From contig NZ_JAKOIW010000005.1 in assembly GCF_022206305.1 (NCBI RefSeq), positions 186,001 through 250,000 of the forward strand: a stretch of 64,000 bases of DNA. Direction: 5' to 3'. The stretch comes from Gordonia sp. 'Campus' (lineage in GTDB: Bacteria; Actinomycetota; Actinomycetes; Mycobacteriales; Mycobacteriaceae). The notes under the pieces are model-generated. The model was not told where the DNA came from, did no database searches, and saw only the letters and a list, made by a program, of their open reading frames with translations. The position numbers and the translations under genes were made by a program. Of this stretch, positions 1 through 7,374 are shown piece after piece. How positions within the stretch are numbered: the first letter of the stretch is position 1; each line of letters opens with the position of its first letter.

Positions 1-229
1 ACTGCGCGGTGACCGTGACGACGATCTGGGCCACGCTCACCAACAGCATCCATCCGCCGATGCGCAGGATGTAGCCGGTGTCCCCGCGGGTGACGCCGTT
101 GTCGATGATGTCTGCGTTCAGGCTCGGCAGGTACAGCATCGCCACGGTCGCCAACAACTGCAGCACGATGACGAGGGCGACGTTCAGCCGGTACCGGGCG
201 AGGTAGGTGCGGACTAGTTGGGTCAGCAT
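1..229 (-). CDS. ABC transporter permease/ATPase, N-terminal fragment
   Basis: Only the first 76 codons are inside the window; the gene runs off the left edge. The translation begins MLTQLVRTYLARYRLN, continues through a long hydrophobic stretch (about residues 17-37) and then reads NADIIDNGV, which is the usual opening of type-1 ABC exporter subunits with the membrane domain fused to the ATPase. No nucleotide-binding motif is present because that half is missing. It lies on the same strand as, and 168 nt beyond, the encapsulin gene, so it could be the last gene of that transcript. The ATG directly abuts a 30-bp direct repeat and has no recognisable ribosome-binding site, so the start is uncertain. 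Family assignment rests on the N-terminus only. Confidence 0.7.
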   Translation of the reverse strand, partial: MLTQLVRTYLARYRLNVALVIVLQLLATVAMLYLPSLNADIIDNGVTRGDTGYILRIGGWMLLVSVAQIVVTVTAQ

Positions 230-230
230 G

Positions 231-296
231 CCGGCGCCGGGAGCGGAGCGAGCGGGCCGATTTGGACCGGCGCCGGGAGCGGAGCGAGCGGGCCGA
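231..296. repeat. Two direct copies of a 30-bp GC-rich repeat
   Basis: Positions 231-260 and 267-296 carry the same 30 bases without mismatch, separated by six bases (36-bp period). The core is GAGCGGAGCGAGCGGG. A 24-bp portion reappears in inverted orientation near 51,075. The pair fills the spacer immediately before the ABC transporter start codon. Confidence 0.85.
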
Positions 297-397
297 GTGC
301 TACTGCGATCACCTGCGCCAGGGTAGTTGCCGTTCGCAACGGACTCATCCGGGTATCCGCCGGATGGGAATCGTCGACGACCCCCGGTCGGTGTGCG

Positions 398-1207
398 TCA
401 GAGGACTGTCGGCGCGGTGAGGGCGACCGCGGCCTCCGCGGTGTGGGTGAGGAACGTGAACGACTCCTGGAAGTACAGGTTCACGACGTCGGCGTCGTGT
501 GAGTCGTATCCGATGGACACGTCCTGGCCGATGGTCAGCTCGAAGTCGCCGCCGCGGGTGCTCATCACGAATGCCCCGCTGATCGCCGGCGCCCACACGA
601 TGTCGCCGGTGAGCAGCCGCTGGATGTGTTCGAGGATCGGGTAGCCGTGGTTCGACGTCTCGTTGACCTGCGTGTAGACGTCGGCCGACATGGCGACCGC
701 GTACGGTCCGTCCACCGAGGCCAGCCGCAGCGTGCTCAGGGCCTGGGTGACGGCCTCGGGGTAGTCGCGGACGTCGTCGGGCAGGGCGATGGGACTGGCG
801 GAAGCCTCGGACCGGATGCCGGTGATCGATGCCGCGGCGTATCCCTCGAAGATGGCCCGGTCCTCGGCGAGGGCGAGTTCGCGGGCGGCCTCGACGACCG
901 GGTCCCAGTCGGAGTCCTTCGCGCCGCGGTCGACGTCGTCGATCGCCTCACGCGAGACGGTGAACGGGACCTTCAGTTCGACCAGCGACTGGGTGCGGCG
1001 CTGGAACGCGGTGATGCCCTGGGCGGGCGAGTCGATCTTCGAGCGGTGTCCGAGGGTGACCGATGCGGTGTCGGAGCCGAGTGGACCGGTCACGTCGACG
1101 AGTCGACGGCCGGCGATGTTGCGCTTGAACGAGCGCGTCGCCTCTTCTTCGATCTCCGCCCACGCCGCCTCGGAGATCGGTGCGAGTTCGCGATGCAGGT
1201 TGTTCAT
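398..1207 (-). CDS. Encapsulin nanocompartment shell protein
   Basis: The 269-residue product matches the family-1 (linocin M18 / HK97-fold) encapsulin shell in length and sequence. It begins MNNLHRELAPISEAAW, has the RRLVDVTGP segment near residue 34 and the SREAIDDVDRG helix near residue 86, and ends LTAPTVL. Such proteins self-assemble into cytoplasmic cages that enclose enzymes carrying a short C-terminal targeting peptide. The start at 1207 is chosen because AGGAGG lies at the right distance; the open frame extends upstream, but that part is not encapsulin-like. The gene is 49 nt downstream of the DyP peroxidase, whose C-terminus carries the cargo signal, so shell and cargo are almost certainly co-transcribed. 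Confidence 0.96.
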   Translation of the reverse strand: MNNLHRELAPISEAAWAEIEEEATRSFKRNIAGRRLVDVTGPLGSDTASVTLGHRSKIDSPAQGITAFQRRTQSLVELKVPFTVSREAIDDVDRGAKDSDWDPVVEAARELALAEDRAIFEGYAAASITGIRSEASASPIALPDDVRDYPEAVTQALSTLRLASVDGPYAVAMSADVYTQVNETSNHGYPILEHIQRLLTGDIVWAPAISGAFVMSTRGGDFELTIGQDVSIGYDSHDADVVNLYFQESFTFLTHTAEAAVALTAPTVL

Positions 1208-1256
1208 GGTTCCTCCTGGTGCGGTGCGGGCGGTGCTGTCTGGGTGCTTCGACGGT

Positions 1257-2285
1257 TCAGTGCAGGGACCCGATCCCGAGCGAGCCGTCGGATGGCGTCG
1301 CGCGGGCGGGTTCGGGTACCGGGGCGCCACCGGGCGCGGGCGGCAGGTCTTCGAAGAAGTCGAGCGTAGGGGTGAAGAACTGGGCGCCGGTGACCGCGGT
1401 CGTGAAATCGAGGAGGCGGTCGTGGTTGCCGGGCGGGTCGCCGATGAACATCTTGCGGAGCATCTCCTCGGTGACGTCGGGGCCGGCCGAGTAGGCGATG
1501 TAGAAGGTGCCGTTCACCCCCGGGCCATCTGCGCTGTTCCCGGAGACGTCGCCGTAGGGCATGTTGTCCCGGACGACGTCGATCTCCTCGCCGTTCTCGT
1601 CTTCGACCTTGTTGAGCGCGATGTGGGAGTTGGCCGGCTTCTCGTCGTCGGACATCTCGATGTTGTCGAGCTTGGTGCGCCCGATCGCCGCCTCCTGGTC
1701 TTCGGTGCTCAACGCGTTCCAGGCCGACAGGTCGTGGACGTACCGCTGGATGGCCACGTAGCTGCCACCTTCGAAGTCGGGGTCGTCGTCGCCGACGGTG
1801 ATCGCCTCGATCGCGGCTTGACCGGTGGGGTTCTCGGTGCCGTCGACGAATCCGATGAGATCGCGGAGGTCGAAGTAGCGAAAGCCGTGTACCTCGTCGA
1901 CGACGGTGACCGCGTCTCCGAGGGCCTCGGTGATCTTGGCGCCGAGTTCGTAGCAGAGACCCATGTCGTCGGACTTGATGTGCACGAGGAGGTCGGCCGG
2001 GGTCGCCGGCGCGGTGTGGACTGCGCCCTCGTAGGGGACGAACGGGCGCAACGAACGCGGTCGTGGGCCGTCGAAGAGGCGGTCCCAGGCGTCTGATCCG
2101 ATCGACACGATGCCGGCCAGCGCTGCCTCGGGTGCCCGCGACGACACCGCGTTGTTCAACCCGGGAATCTCTTCCAGCGCATCGCGAACCGCGTCTTCAC
2201 CGCCGTCGTCGATGGTGAAGACCAGGAAGATCGCCGACTTCGTCTTCCGCGTGAGAATGGTCTGGGGCACCGGCACGCTGAACAC
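1257..2285 (-). CDS. Dye-decolorizing (DyP) heme peroxidase, encapsulin cargo
   Basis: This 342-residue product is a heme-dependent DyP-type peroxidase. Visible family features are the GFVDGTENP motif (residues 145-153, catalytic Asp148), the probable proximal heme ligand His221 and the distal Arg239 before MPYG. The tail after about residue 305 is a Pro/Ala-rich linker ending in GSLGIGSLH, which closely matches the known cargo-loading peptide that anchors DyP inside encapsulin shells. The encapsulin gene follows on the same strand. The frame opens with GTG at 2285; a GTG three codons later (2276) is equally possible, and neither has a strong ribosome-binding site. Likely role: peroxide-dependent oxidation inside the nanocompartment, related to oxidative stress. 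Confidence 0.95.
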   Translation of the reverse strand: MFSVPVPQTILTRKTKSAIFLVFTIDDGGEDAVRDALEEIPGLNNAVSSRAPEAALAGIVSIGSDAWDRLFDGPRPRSLRPFVPYEGAVHTAPATPADLLVHIKSDDMGLCYELGAKITEALGDAVTVVDEVHGFRYFDLRDLIGFVDGTENPTGQAAIEAITVGDDDPDFEGGSYVAIQRYVHDLSAWNALSTEDQEAAIGRTKLDNIEMSDDEKPANSHIALNKVEDENGEEIDVVRDNMPYGDVSGNSADGPGVNGTFYIAYSAGPDVTEEMLRKMFIGDPPGNHDRLLDFTTAVTGAQFFTPTLDFFEDLPPAPGGAPVPEPARATPSDGSLGIGSLH

Positions 2286-2334
2286 CCTAGCCCATGGGCT
2301 CGAACGGTGGGGTGGCAGATCGTGCCGCGAATGT

Positions 2335-2353
2335 ATAGGGCAGGCAACCCTTT
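2335..2353. promoter_or_regulatory. Possible IdeR/DtxR-like iron box
   Basis: The 19 bases ATAGGGCAGGCAACCCTTT match about 12 of 19 positions of the actinobacterial IdeR consensus, with AGGG and CCCT arms. They lie 50 nt upstream of the DyP start, in the spacer after the FAD dehydrogenase. The match is imperfect, so this is a candidate only. Confidence 0.35.
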
Positions 2354-2387
2354 TGGACGACGATCAGGCGCTGTGGTCGGCCCGGAA

Positions 2388-4061
2388 TCAGGTGCGCGGT
2401 AAGGCCCGCGCCACTGCGCGTCCGGCGGCGCGGCCGGAGAAGATGCACCCGCCGAGGAACGTGCCCTCGAGGGCGTTGTATCCGTGCACGCCACCGCCGC
2501 CGAAGCCGGCGACCTCGCCCGCGGCGAACAACCCGTCGAAAGCGCTGCCGTCGGGTCGCAGGACCTGGGAGTCGAGGTTGGTCTCGAGCCCGCCCAGGGT
2601 CTTTCGGGTGAGCACGTTGAGTCGGACCGCGATCAGCGGGCCGTGCGCGGGGTCGAGCAGACGATGCGGCTTGGCCACTCGAACGATCTTGTCCCCGACG
2701 AACTGTCGGGCATTGGTGATGGCCATCAGCTGGGCGTCCTTGGAGAACTTGTTGCCGACCTCGGCGTCCCGGGCGGACACGATCCGCTCGATGTGTGCGA
2801 GGTCGAGTTGCGGACCTCGTGCGATCTTGTTCATCCCGGCCACCAGTTCGGGCAGGTTGTCGGCGACCACGAAGTCGACGCCGTTGCGGACGAAGGCGTC
2901 GACGGGCCCGGAGGCGCCCTTGGCGAGTCGGCTGCGCGCGGTGAGCTTGAGGTCCTTCTCCGTGATGTCGGGATTCTGTTCGGACCCAGACAGCATGAAC
3001 TCCTTCTCCACGATGGTCTGGGTGAGGAGGAACCACGAGTAGTCGTACCCGGCGGCGAGGATCGCCTTCATCGTCGAATTGGTGTCGAATCCGGGGAAGT
3101 TGGGCGGCGCGAGCCGGTTGCCGTTCGCGTCGAGCCAGAGCGACGACGGGCCCGGGATGATCCGGATCGCGTGATCGGGCCAGATCGGGTCCCAGTTGTG
3201 GATGCCCTCGGTGTAGTGCCACATGCGGTCGCGGTTGACGATGTTGGCCCCGGCGGTCTCGGTGATCTCCAGCATCCGGCCGTCCACGTGGGCCGGCACG
3301 CCGGAGATCATCGTCTCCGGCGCGGGACCGAGCCGGTCGACCGGCCAGTTCTTACGGATGAGGTCGTGGTTGTGGCCGATGCCGCCGGATGTGACGATGA
3401 CCGCGCCCGCCCGGATCTCGAAGTCGCCCATCACATCCCGATTGGAGGCCTGGCCGCGATCGGCGTCCGTGGGGGCGAGGGTGGCGCCTCGGATGCCCAC
3501 GGCCGTGCCGTCTTCGACGATCAGCTCGTCGACGCGATGGCGGAACCGGAACTCGACGAGGCCGCGCTTCTCGGCCTCGAGGACCGGTTCGGCGAACACT
3601 CGGACCACCTCCGGCCCGGTGCCCCAGGTGAGGTGGAACCGGGGCACCGAGTTGCCGTGGCCGTCGGCGAACCCGCCGCCACGTTCGGCCCACCCGACGA
3701 TCGGGGTGATCCGCAGGCCGAGATCGTGCAGGTATTGACGCTTCTCCGTGGCCGCGAAGTCGACGTAGGCGCGGGCCCATTGCCGCGGCCAGTAGTCCTC
3801 GTCCTCCCGGTCGAAGCCCGCGGAGCCCATCCAGTCCTGCAGGGCGAGGTCGGCCGAGTCGCGGATGCCGAGGCGCCGCTGCTCGGGTGTGTCCACCATG
3901 AAGAGGCCACCGAGGGACCAGAACGCCTGTGCGCCAAGATTGTTGCGGTTCTCCTGGTCGACGACGAGCACGCGTCGCCCGGCTTTGGTGAGCTCGTACG
4001 TCGCGACGAGACCCGCAAGTCCCGCACCCACGACCACCGCGTCGGCCTCGCGCTCCGCCAC
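2388..4061 (-). CDS. FAD-binding dehydrogenase, fumarate reductase/KstD-type fold
   Basis: The 557-residue product starts MAEREADAVVVGAGLAGLV, a dinucleotide-binding GxGxxG motif for FAD at residues 12-17, followed by the acidic residue ending the second strand (VVDQENRNN). Near the C-terminus FAAGEVAGFGGGGVHGYN and the following glycine-rich segment close the FAD site, as in fumarate-reductase, 3-ketosteroid dehydrogenase and related flavoproteins. The length fits the actinobacterial FAD-binding dehydrogenase group. The substrate cannot be read from sequence. The same strand continues into the DyP/encapsulin pair after a 102-nt spacer that may hold its own promoter, so co-transcription is uncertain. 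The amidase lies 72 nt upstream on the same strand. Confidence 0.88.
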   Translation of the reverse strand: MAEREADAVVVGAGLAGLVATYELTKAGRRVLVVDQENRNNLGAQAFWSLGGLFMVDTPEQRRLGIRDSADLALQDWMGSAGFDREDEDYWPRQWARAYVDFAATEKRQYLHDLGLRITPIVGWAERGGGFADGHGNSVPRFHLTWGTGPEVVRVFAEPVLEAEKRGLVEFRFRHRVDELIVEDGTAVGIRGATLAPTDADRGQASNRDVMGDFEIRAGAVIVTSGGIGHNHDLIRKNWPVDRLGPAPETMISGVPAHVDGRMLEITETAGANIVNRDRMWHYTEGIHNWDPIWPDHAIRIIPGPSSLWLDANGNRLAPPNFPGFDTNSTMKAILAAGYDYSWFLLTQTIVEKEFMLSGSEQNPDITEKDLKLTARSRLAKGASGPVDAFVRNGVDFVVADNLPELVAGMNKIARGPQLDLAHIERIVSARDAEVGNKFSKDAQLMAITNARQFVGDKIVRVAKPHRLLDPAHGPLIAVRLNVLTRKTLGGLETNLDSQVLRPDGSAFDGLFAAGEVAGFGGGGVHGYNALEGTFLGGCIFSGRAAGRAVARALPRT

Positions 4062-4133
4062 CGCAACTCCTCACACCGCCGCCACGCCGGGCTGCTCCCG
4101 GCATGTGCACTCGCAGACGAGGTTAGCCCGGTA

Positions 4134-5612
4134 CTACAGCGCGATGTCGGCGTACCGGTGGAACCACGGCGCGGCCTGCTCGAGGCCGGCGGCGAGAGCC
4201 AGGAGATCGCCGTCGGCGCCGAGCCTGCCGACGAACTGGACGCCCAGGGGGAGCCCGGCGTCGGTCCAGTGCAGCGGCACACTCATCGCCGGCCGTCCGG
4301 TGAGGTTCGCGAGCTGCGTGTACGGCACCCACCCGAGGCTCTCGTAGACGAGTTGGTCGATGATGCCGAGGCGCGAGATGACCCGCCCGCCGCGGGCGCG
4401 CGCCGCAAGTCGGGCGGCCTGCTGGAGAACCGGTGGGGTGGTCATCGAGCCGATCCGCGGCGGCGGTACCGCCAGCGTGGGGGTCAGCAGCAGGTCGTGG
4501 GTCTGGTGGAACCGTTCGAGCGCCAGGACGTGGTCGTTGATGTGGTCGAGTGCGGTGAACAGTGGCACGACACCCGCGGAGCGACCGAGCTCGGCGAGGG
4601 TCAGTGTGTCCGCCTCGAAGTGGGAGTCGGGTGCGCCGGTGAGTCTGCGGACCTCGTCGACCTGGGCGGCGCACTTGGCGAACCAGATGTCGAGGAAGTC
4701 GCGGGCGAGTTCGGCGTCGTCGTGGGGCGGGTCGACCTCCTCGACCTGATGGCCCAGGTCGGTCAGCAACGCCACGGCGCGCTCGACCGCGGCCACCGCC
4801 TCGGGGTGGGGATTCGGGTTGATCGCCGACTTCGTGGTGACGCCGATCCGCAGCAGGCGCGGGGGAGTCGCGATGCGGGCCGTGTAACTCTCGGTGTGCA
4901 GGGGCGTGGGGTAGGTCGACGACGGTGTCGGGCCGATGAGGGCGTCGTAGAGGGCGGCGGCGTCGCGTACCGTGCGCGTCACCACCCCTTCGACCCCCAT
5001 GCCGAACAGCGGCTCACCGGTCTGTGGGCCGAACGGCATGAGGCCGCGCGAACTCTTCAATCCGAACAGGCCGGCACATGCAGCCGGGATGCGGATCGAG
5101 CCACCGCCGTCGCTCGCGCCGGCCGCGGGGACGATGCCCGCGGCGACCGCGGCGGCACTGCCGCCCGAGGAACCGCCGGCAGTGACCTCGGTGTTCCACG
5201 GATTGCGGGTGGGGCCCCAGTACGTGGGTTCGGTGATCCCCTTGGCCCCGAACTCGGGGGTGTTGGTCTTGCCGAAGATCACCAGCCCGGCGTCGAGGAA
5301 CCGTTGGACGGTGACCGAATGCTCCTTCGCGACGTGATTGGCGAGTGCCCGCGACCCGCGGGTCGTCGGATAGCCGCGGTAGTCCTGGGCCAGATCCTTG
5401 ATGAGGAACGGGACACCGGCGAACGGGCCGGAGAGTTCGCCGCCTGCCCGGCGGTCCGCCTCGGCATCCATGCGGATCACGATCGCGTTCAGAGCATCGT
5501 CGACCGCATCGGCGCGAGTCCGTGCGAGGTCGAGGAGCTCGGCGGCTGTGACCTCACCGGACGCGACGAGCCCGGCCAGCGTGGTGGCGTCGGCCGACAG
5601 ATACTCATCCAT
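4134..5612 (-). CDS. Amidase signature family amidohydrolase
   Basis: The 492-residue product carries the full amidase signature: the catalytic Lys in FLIKDLAQ, the glycine/serine-rich loop GGSSGGSAAAVAAG with the cis-Ser, and the nucleophile Ser in SDGGGSIRIPAAC. Members hydrolyse carboxamides or aryl/alkyl amides in the cytoplasm through a Ser-Ser-Lys triad. I start it at ATG 5612 (MDEYLSADATTL), where family similarity begins; the open frame runs 77 codons further upstream with no amidase character, and a GTG two codons upstream (5618) is an alternative. The substrate is unknown. It lies upstream of the FAD dehydrogenase on the same strand, with 72 nt between them, so a small transcription unit is possible. 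Confidence 0.92.
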   Translation of the reverse strand: MDEYLSADATTLAGLVASGEVTAAELLDLARTRADAVDDALNAIVIRMDAEADRRAGGELSGPFAGVPFLIKDLAQDYRGYPTTRGSRALANHVAKEHSVTVQRFLDAGLVIFGKTNTPEFGAKGITEPTYWGPTRNPWNTEVTAGGSSGGSAAAVAAGIVPAAGASDGGGSIRIPAACAGLFGLKSSRGLMPFGPQTGEPLFGMGVEGVVTRTVRDAAALYDALIGPTPSSTYPTPLHTESYTARIATPPRLLRIGVTTKSAINPNPHPEAVAAVERAVALLTDLGHQVEEVDPPHDDAELARDFLDIWFAKCAAQVDEVRRLTGAPDSHFEADTLTLAELGRSAGVVPLFTALDHINDHVLALERFHQTHDLLLTPTLAVPPPRIGSMTTPPVLQQAARLAARARGGRVISRLGIIDQLVYESLGWVPYTQLANLTGRPAMSVPLHWTDAGLPLGVQFVGRLGADGDLLALAAGLEQAAPWFHRYADIAL

Positions 5613-6048
5613 GTTCACCGACCCGACATTAGTGGGTGGCCGCGCGTCGGGACCTGGATCCGGCCCACGACGATGCGGCGCCCAGAGCGCCGGTCGGCGG
5701 GGATTCCACGAGTCACCGTTGCCCACCCAAACCGATAACGGCCGGATCGCGACGAGTTGGTCCGTTCGGACGACATCACGGCCGGGAGCGCCGCGTATGC
5801 ACCAAATGGGCTGTTCGCAGGGGCCCGATGTGATGTGCGACACTCGAAGTCGTCATCACGAGACCCGCTCTCGCCTTTGCTGCGACGTTATCGTGCCGTT
5901 ACACTTCAGCAGGACGGGTACCGCTCCCAGGGGGGACCAATACAATCCCCTCTACGTACGACCTCGTACACATGCCCGCAGCAGTACCCGGTAGCAAGAC
6001 CCGCAAGCGGCCGATTCCGGCCGTGGTGATCCGAAGGAAAACTGACGA
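5613..6048. other. Divergent intergenic region, amidase / mycolyltransferase
   Basis: These 436 bases separate the amidase (minus) from the mycolyltransferase (plus) and must hold both promoters. A TACAAT hexamer at 5941-5946 could be a -10 element for the mycolyltransferase with a roughly 100-nt leader, but no convincing -35 element accompanies it. GAAGGAAA about 10 nt before 6049 is a plausible ribosome-binding site. No convincing coding sequence was found in it. Confidence 0.45.
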
Positions 6049-7014
6049 ATGCTGACACGCGCCCGTAAGCGCCTGGTCGCCGGACTCGTGGCTCTTGTGG
6101 CCGTCTCGGGTCTGACGCTGGTCGCCGCTCCGCCGGAGGCCTCCGCGGCCAACGGCTGCAATGTCGAGTACGTCCGCTCCAACGCCATGAACCGGACCGT
6201 GCCCGTGTGCATCGTCTCGGCCGGCGGTGGTGGACCCAAGCCGACGCTGTACCTGCTCGACGGCCTCCGTGCACCCGCCAACAACAGCGGCTGGCTGATC
6301 AACACCGATGTCGCGCGCTTCATGGCCGGCAAGGGCACCAACGTTGCGATCCCGTTCGGTGGCGCAGGCAGCTTCTACACCGACTGGCAGACCCCCGACC
6401 CCAAGCTGGGCGTCAACAAGTGGGAGACCTTCCTGACCCGTGAACTGCCGGGCTACATGGCAGCACGCCACGGCAGCGACAACCGTCGCAACGGCATCGC
6501 CGGCCTGTCGATGTCGGGCACCTCGGCGCTGAACCTCGCGTCGCGCCACCCGAACTTCTACAAGGCGGTCGCGTCGTACAGCGGCTACCCGACGGTCACC
6601 ATGCCCGGCTTCACCCAGGGCATCATGGCCTCGGTCGCCGAGGTCGGCGGCAACCCGTTCAACATGTGGGGCTTCTACCCCGCCGGAACCTGGTTCCAGA
6701 ACGATCCGTTCCTGAGCGCGGGCAACCTGGCGGGCAAGAACGTCTACGTCTCGTCCGGTAGCGGCGTCGGCAGCAAGTACGACTCGTCGGTCAACCCGGC
6801 CAGCGCCAACTTCGACCCGGTCAAGTTCGCGCAGATGATCCCGCTCGAGGTCGCCGCGTCGACCAGCAGCCAGCTCTACATCGGCCGCCTCGCGCTCGTC
6901 CCGGGCGTCAAGCTCACCACCCGGATCACCCCGGACGGTGCGCACTGGTGGGACTACTGGCAGAGCACCTTCAAGGAGTCGTGGGCCAAGACCTTCCGCC
7001 CCGCGTTCTTCTGA
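6049..7014 (+). CDS. Secreted antigen-85-type mycolyltransferase/esterase
   Basis: The 321-residue product begins with a Sec signal peptide: basic RARKR, a hydrophobic core at about residues 10-27, and a probable cut after ASA at residue 33. The mature part has the alpha/beta-hydrolase fold of the antigen 85 family: LYLLDGLRA near 67, GLSMSG at 152-157 with Ser154 the likely nucleophile, and DGAHWWDYWQ near the end supplying the His. Family members transfer mycolic acids between trehalose monomycolate and arabinogalactan or a second trehalose monomycolate in the cell wall. The length is normal for the family. The gene stands alone, followed by a strong hairpin terminator. It is the best evidence that the host makes mycolic acids; a simple esterase role cannot be excluded. 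Confidence 0.92.
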   Translation: MLTRARKRLVAGLVALVAVSGLTLVAAPPEASAANGCNVEYVRSNAMNRTVPVCIVSAGGGGPKPTLYLLDGLRAPANNSGWLINTDVARFMAGKGTNVAIPFGGAGSFYTDWQTPDPKLGVNKWETFLTRELPGYMAARHGSDNRRNGIAGLSMSGTSALNLASRHPNFYKAVASYSGYPTVTMPGFTQGIMASVAEVGGNPFNMWGFYPAGTWFQNDPFLSAGNLAGKNVYVSSGSGVGSKYDSSVNPASANFDPVKFAQMIPLEVAASTSSQLYIGRLALVPGVKLTTRITPDGAHWWDYWQSTFKESWAKTFRPAFF

Positions 7015-7042
7015 GCCGACCGCTCACGTAAGCACTCGGCAA

Positions 7043-7070
7043 GGGCCGGTGACCTTCGGGTCACCGGCCC
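7043..7070 (+). terminator. Rho-independent terminator of the mycolyltransferase
   Basis: A perfect 12-bp stem (7043-7054 with 7059-7070, GGGCCGGTGACC arm) closes on a TTCG tetraloop and is followed by TTGTTGTTGT. It begins 28 nt after the mycolyltransferase stop codon. Confidence 0.93.
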
Positions 7071-7097
7071 TTGTTGTTGTGGGGGCCCTTCTTCTCA

Positions 7098-7283
7098 CTC
7101 CCTGTGGTGCGGGGCGCCTCGTTTATCGCTCCCCCGTGGTGCGGGGCGCCTCTTTTGCTCCCTGAGGTGCGAGCGGAGCGAGCCACGAAGGGTTCGAAAC
7201 CGGCGTCACCATGCCCTTCGAGGCTCGTCGCTTGCGCTCCTCGCACCTCAGGGGGCAGGAATGCTCCTCGCACCTCAGGGAGC
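7098..7283. repeat. Cluster of short interspersed direct and inverted repeats
   Basis: Two near-identical direct units (CTCC, a short variable part, GTGGTGCGGGGCGCCTC) start at about 7098 and 7129. A third unit at 7157-7173, GCTCCCTGAGGTGCGAG, is perfectly inverted at 7267-7283. A degraded version of the inverted unit, CTCCTCGCACCTCAGGG, lies near 7237. GAGCGGAGCGAGC recurs within the cluster, echoing the repeat at 231-296. The 7015-7374 gap holds this cluster and two terminators; no gene was found in it. Confidence 0.8.
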
Positions 7284-7313
7284 GGAAAGAGCGATGCCGA
7301 GGTCCTACACAAA

Positions 7314-7355
7314 CACCGCGGGCGCACCCGGTGGATACCGGATGCGCCCGCGGTG
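7314..7355 (-). terminator. Terminator hairpin after the DUF3068 gene
   Basis: The arms 7314-7326 and 7343-7355 pair perfectly over 13 bp (CACCGCGGGCGCA), with an inner CCGGT/ACCGG stem in the loop. Read on the minus strand the hairpin is followed by GTTTGTG. It lies 19 nt beyond the DUF3068 stop codon. Confidence 0.85.
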
Positions 7356-7374
7356 GTCGCTGTACTGCCGAGCC

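Noticed and set aside
2484-5738. A 1084-codon open frame on the plus strand.
   Set aside because: It lies fully antisense to the FAD dehydrogenase and amidase genes, both of which have intact family motifs. Long antisense frames are common in DNA this GC-rich, and the translation shows only low-complexity Arg/Gly/Val-rich sequence.
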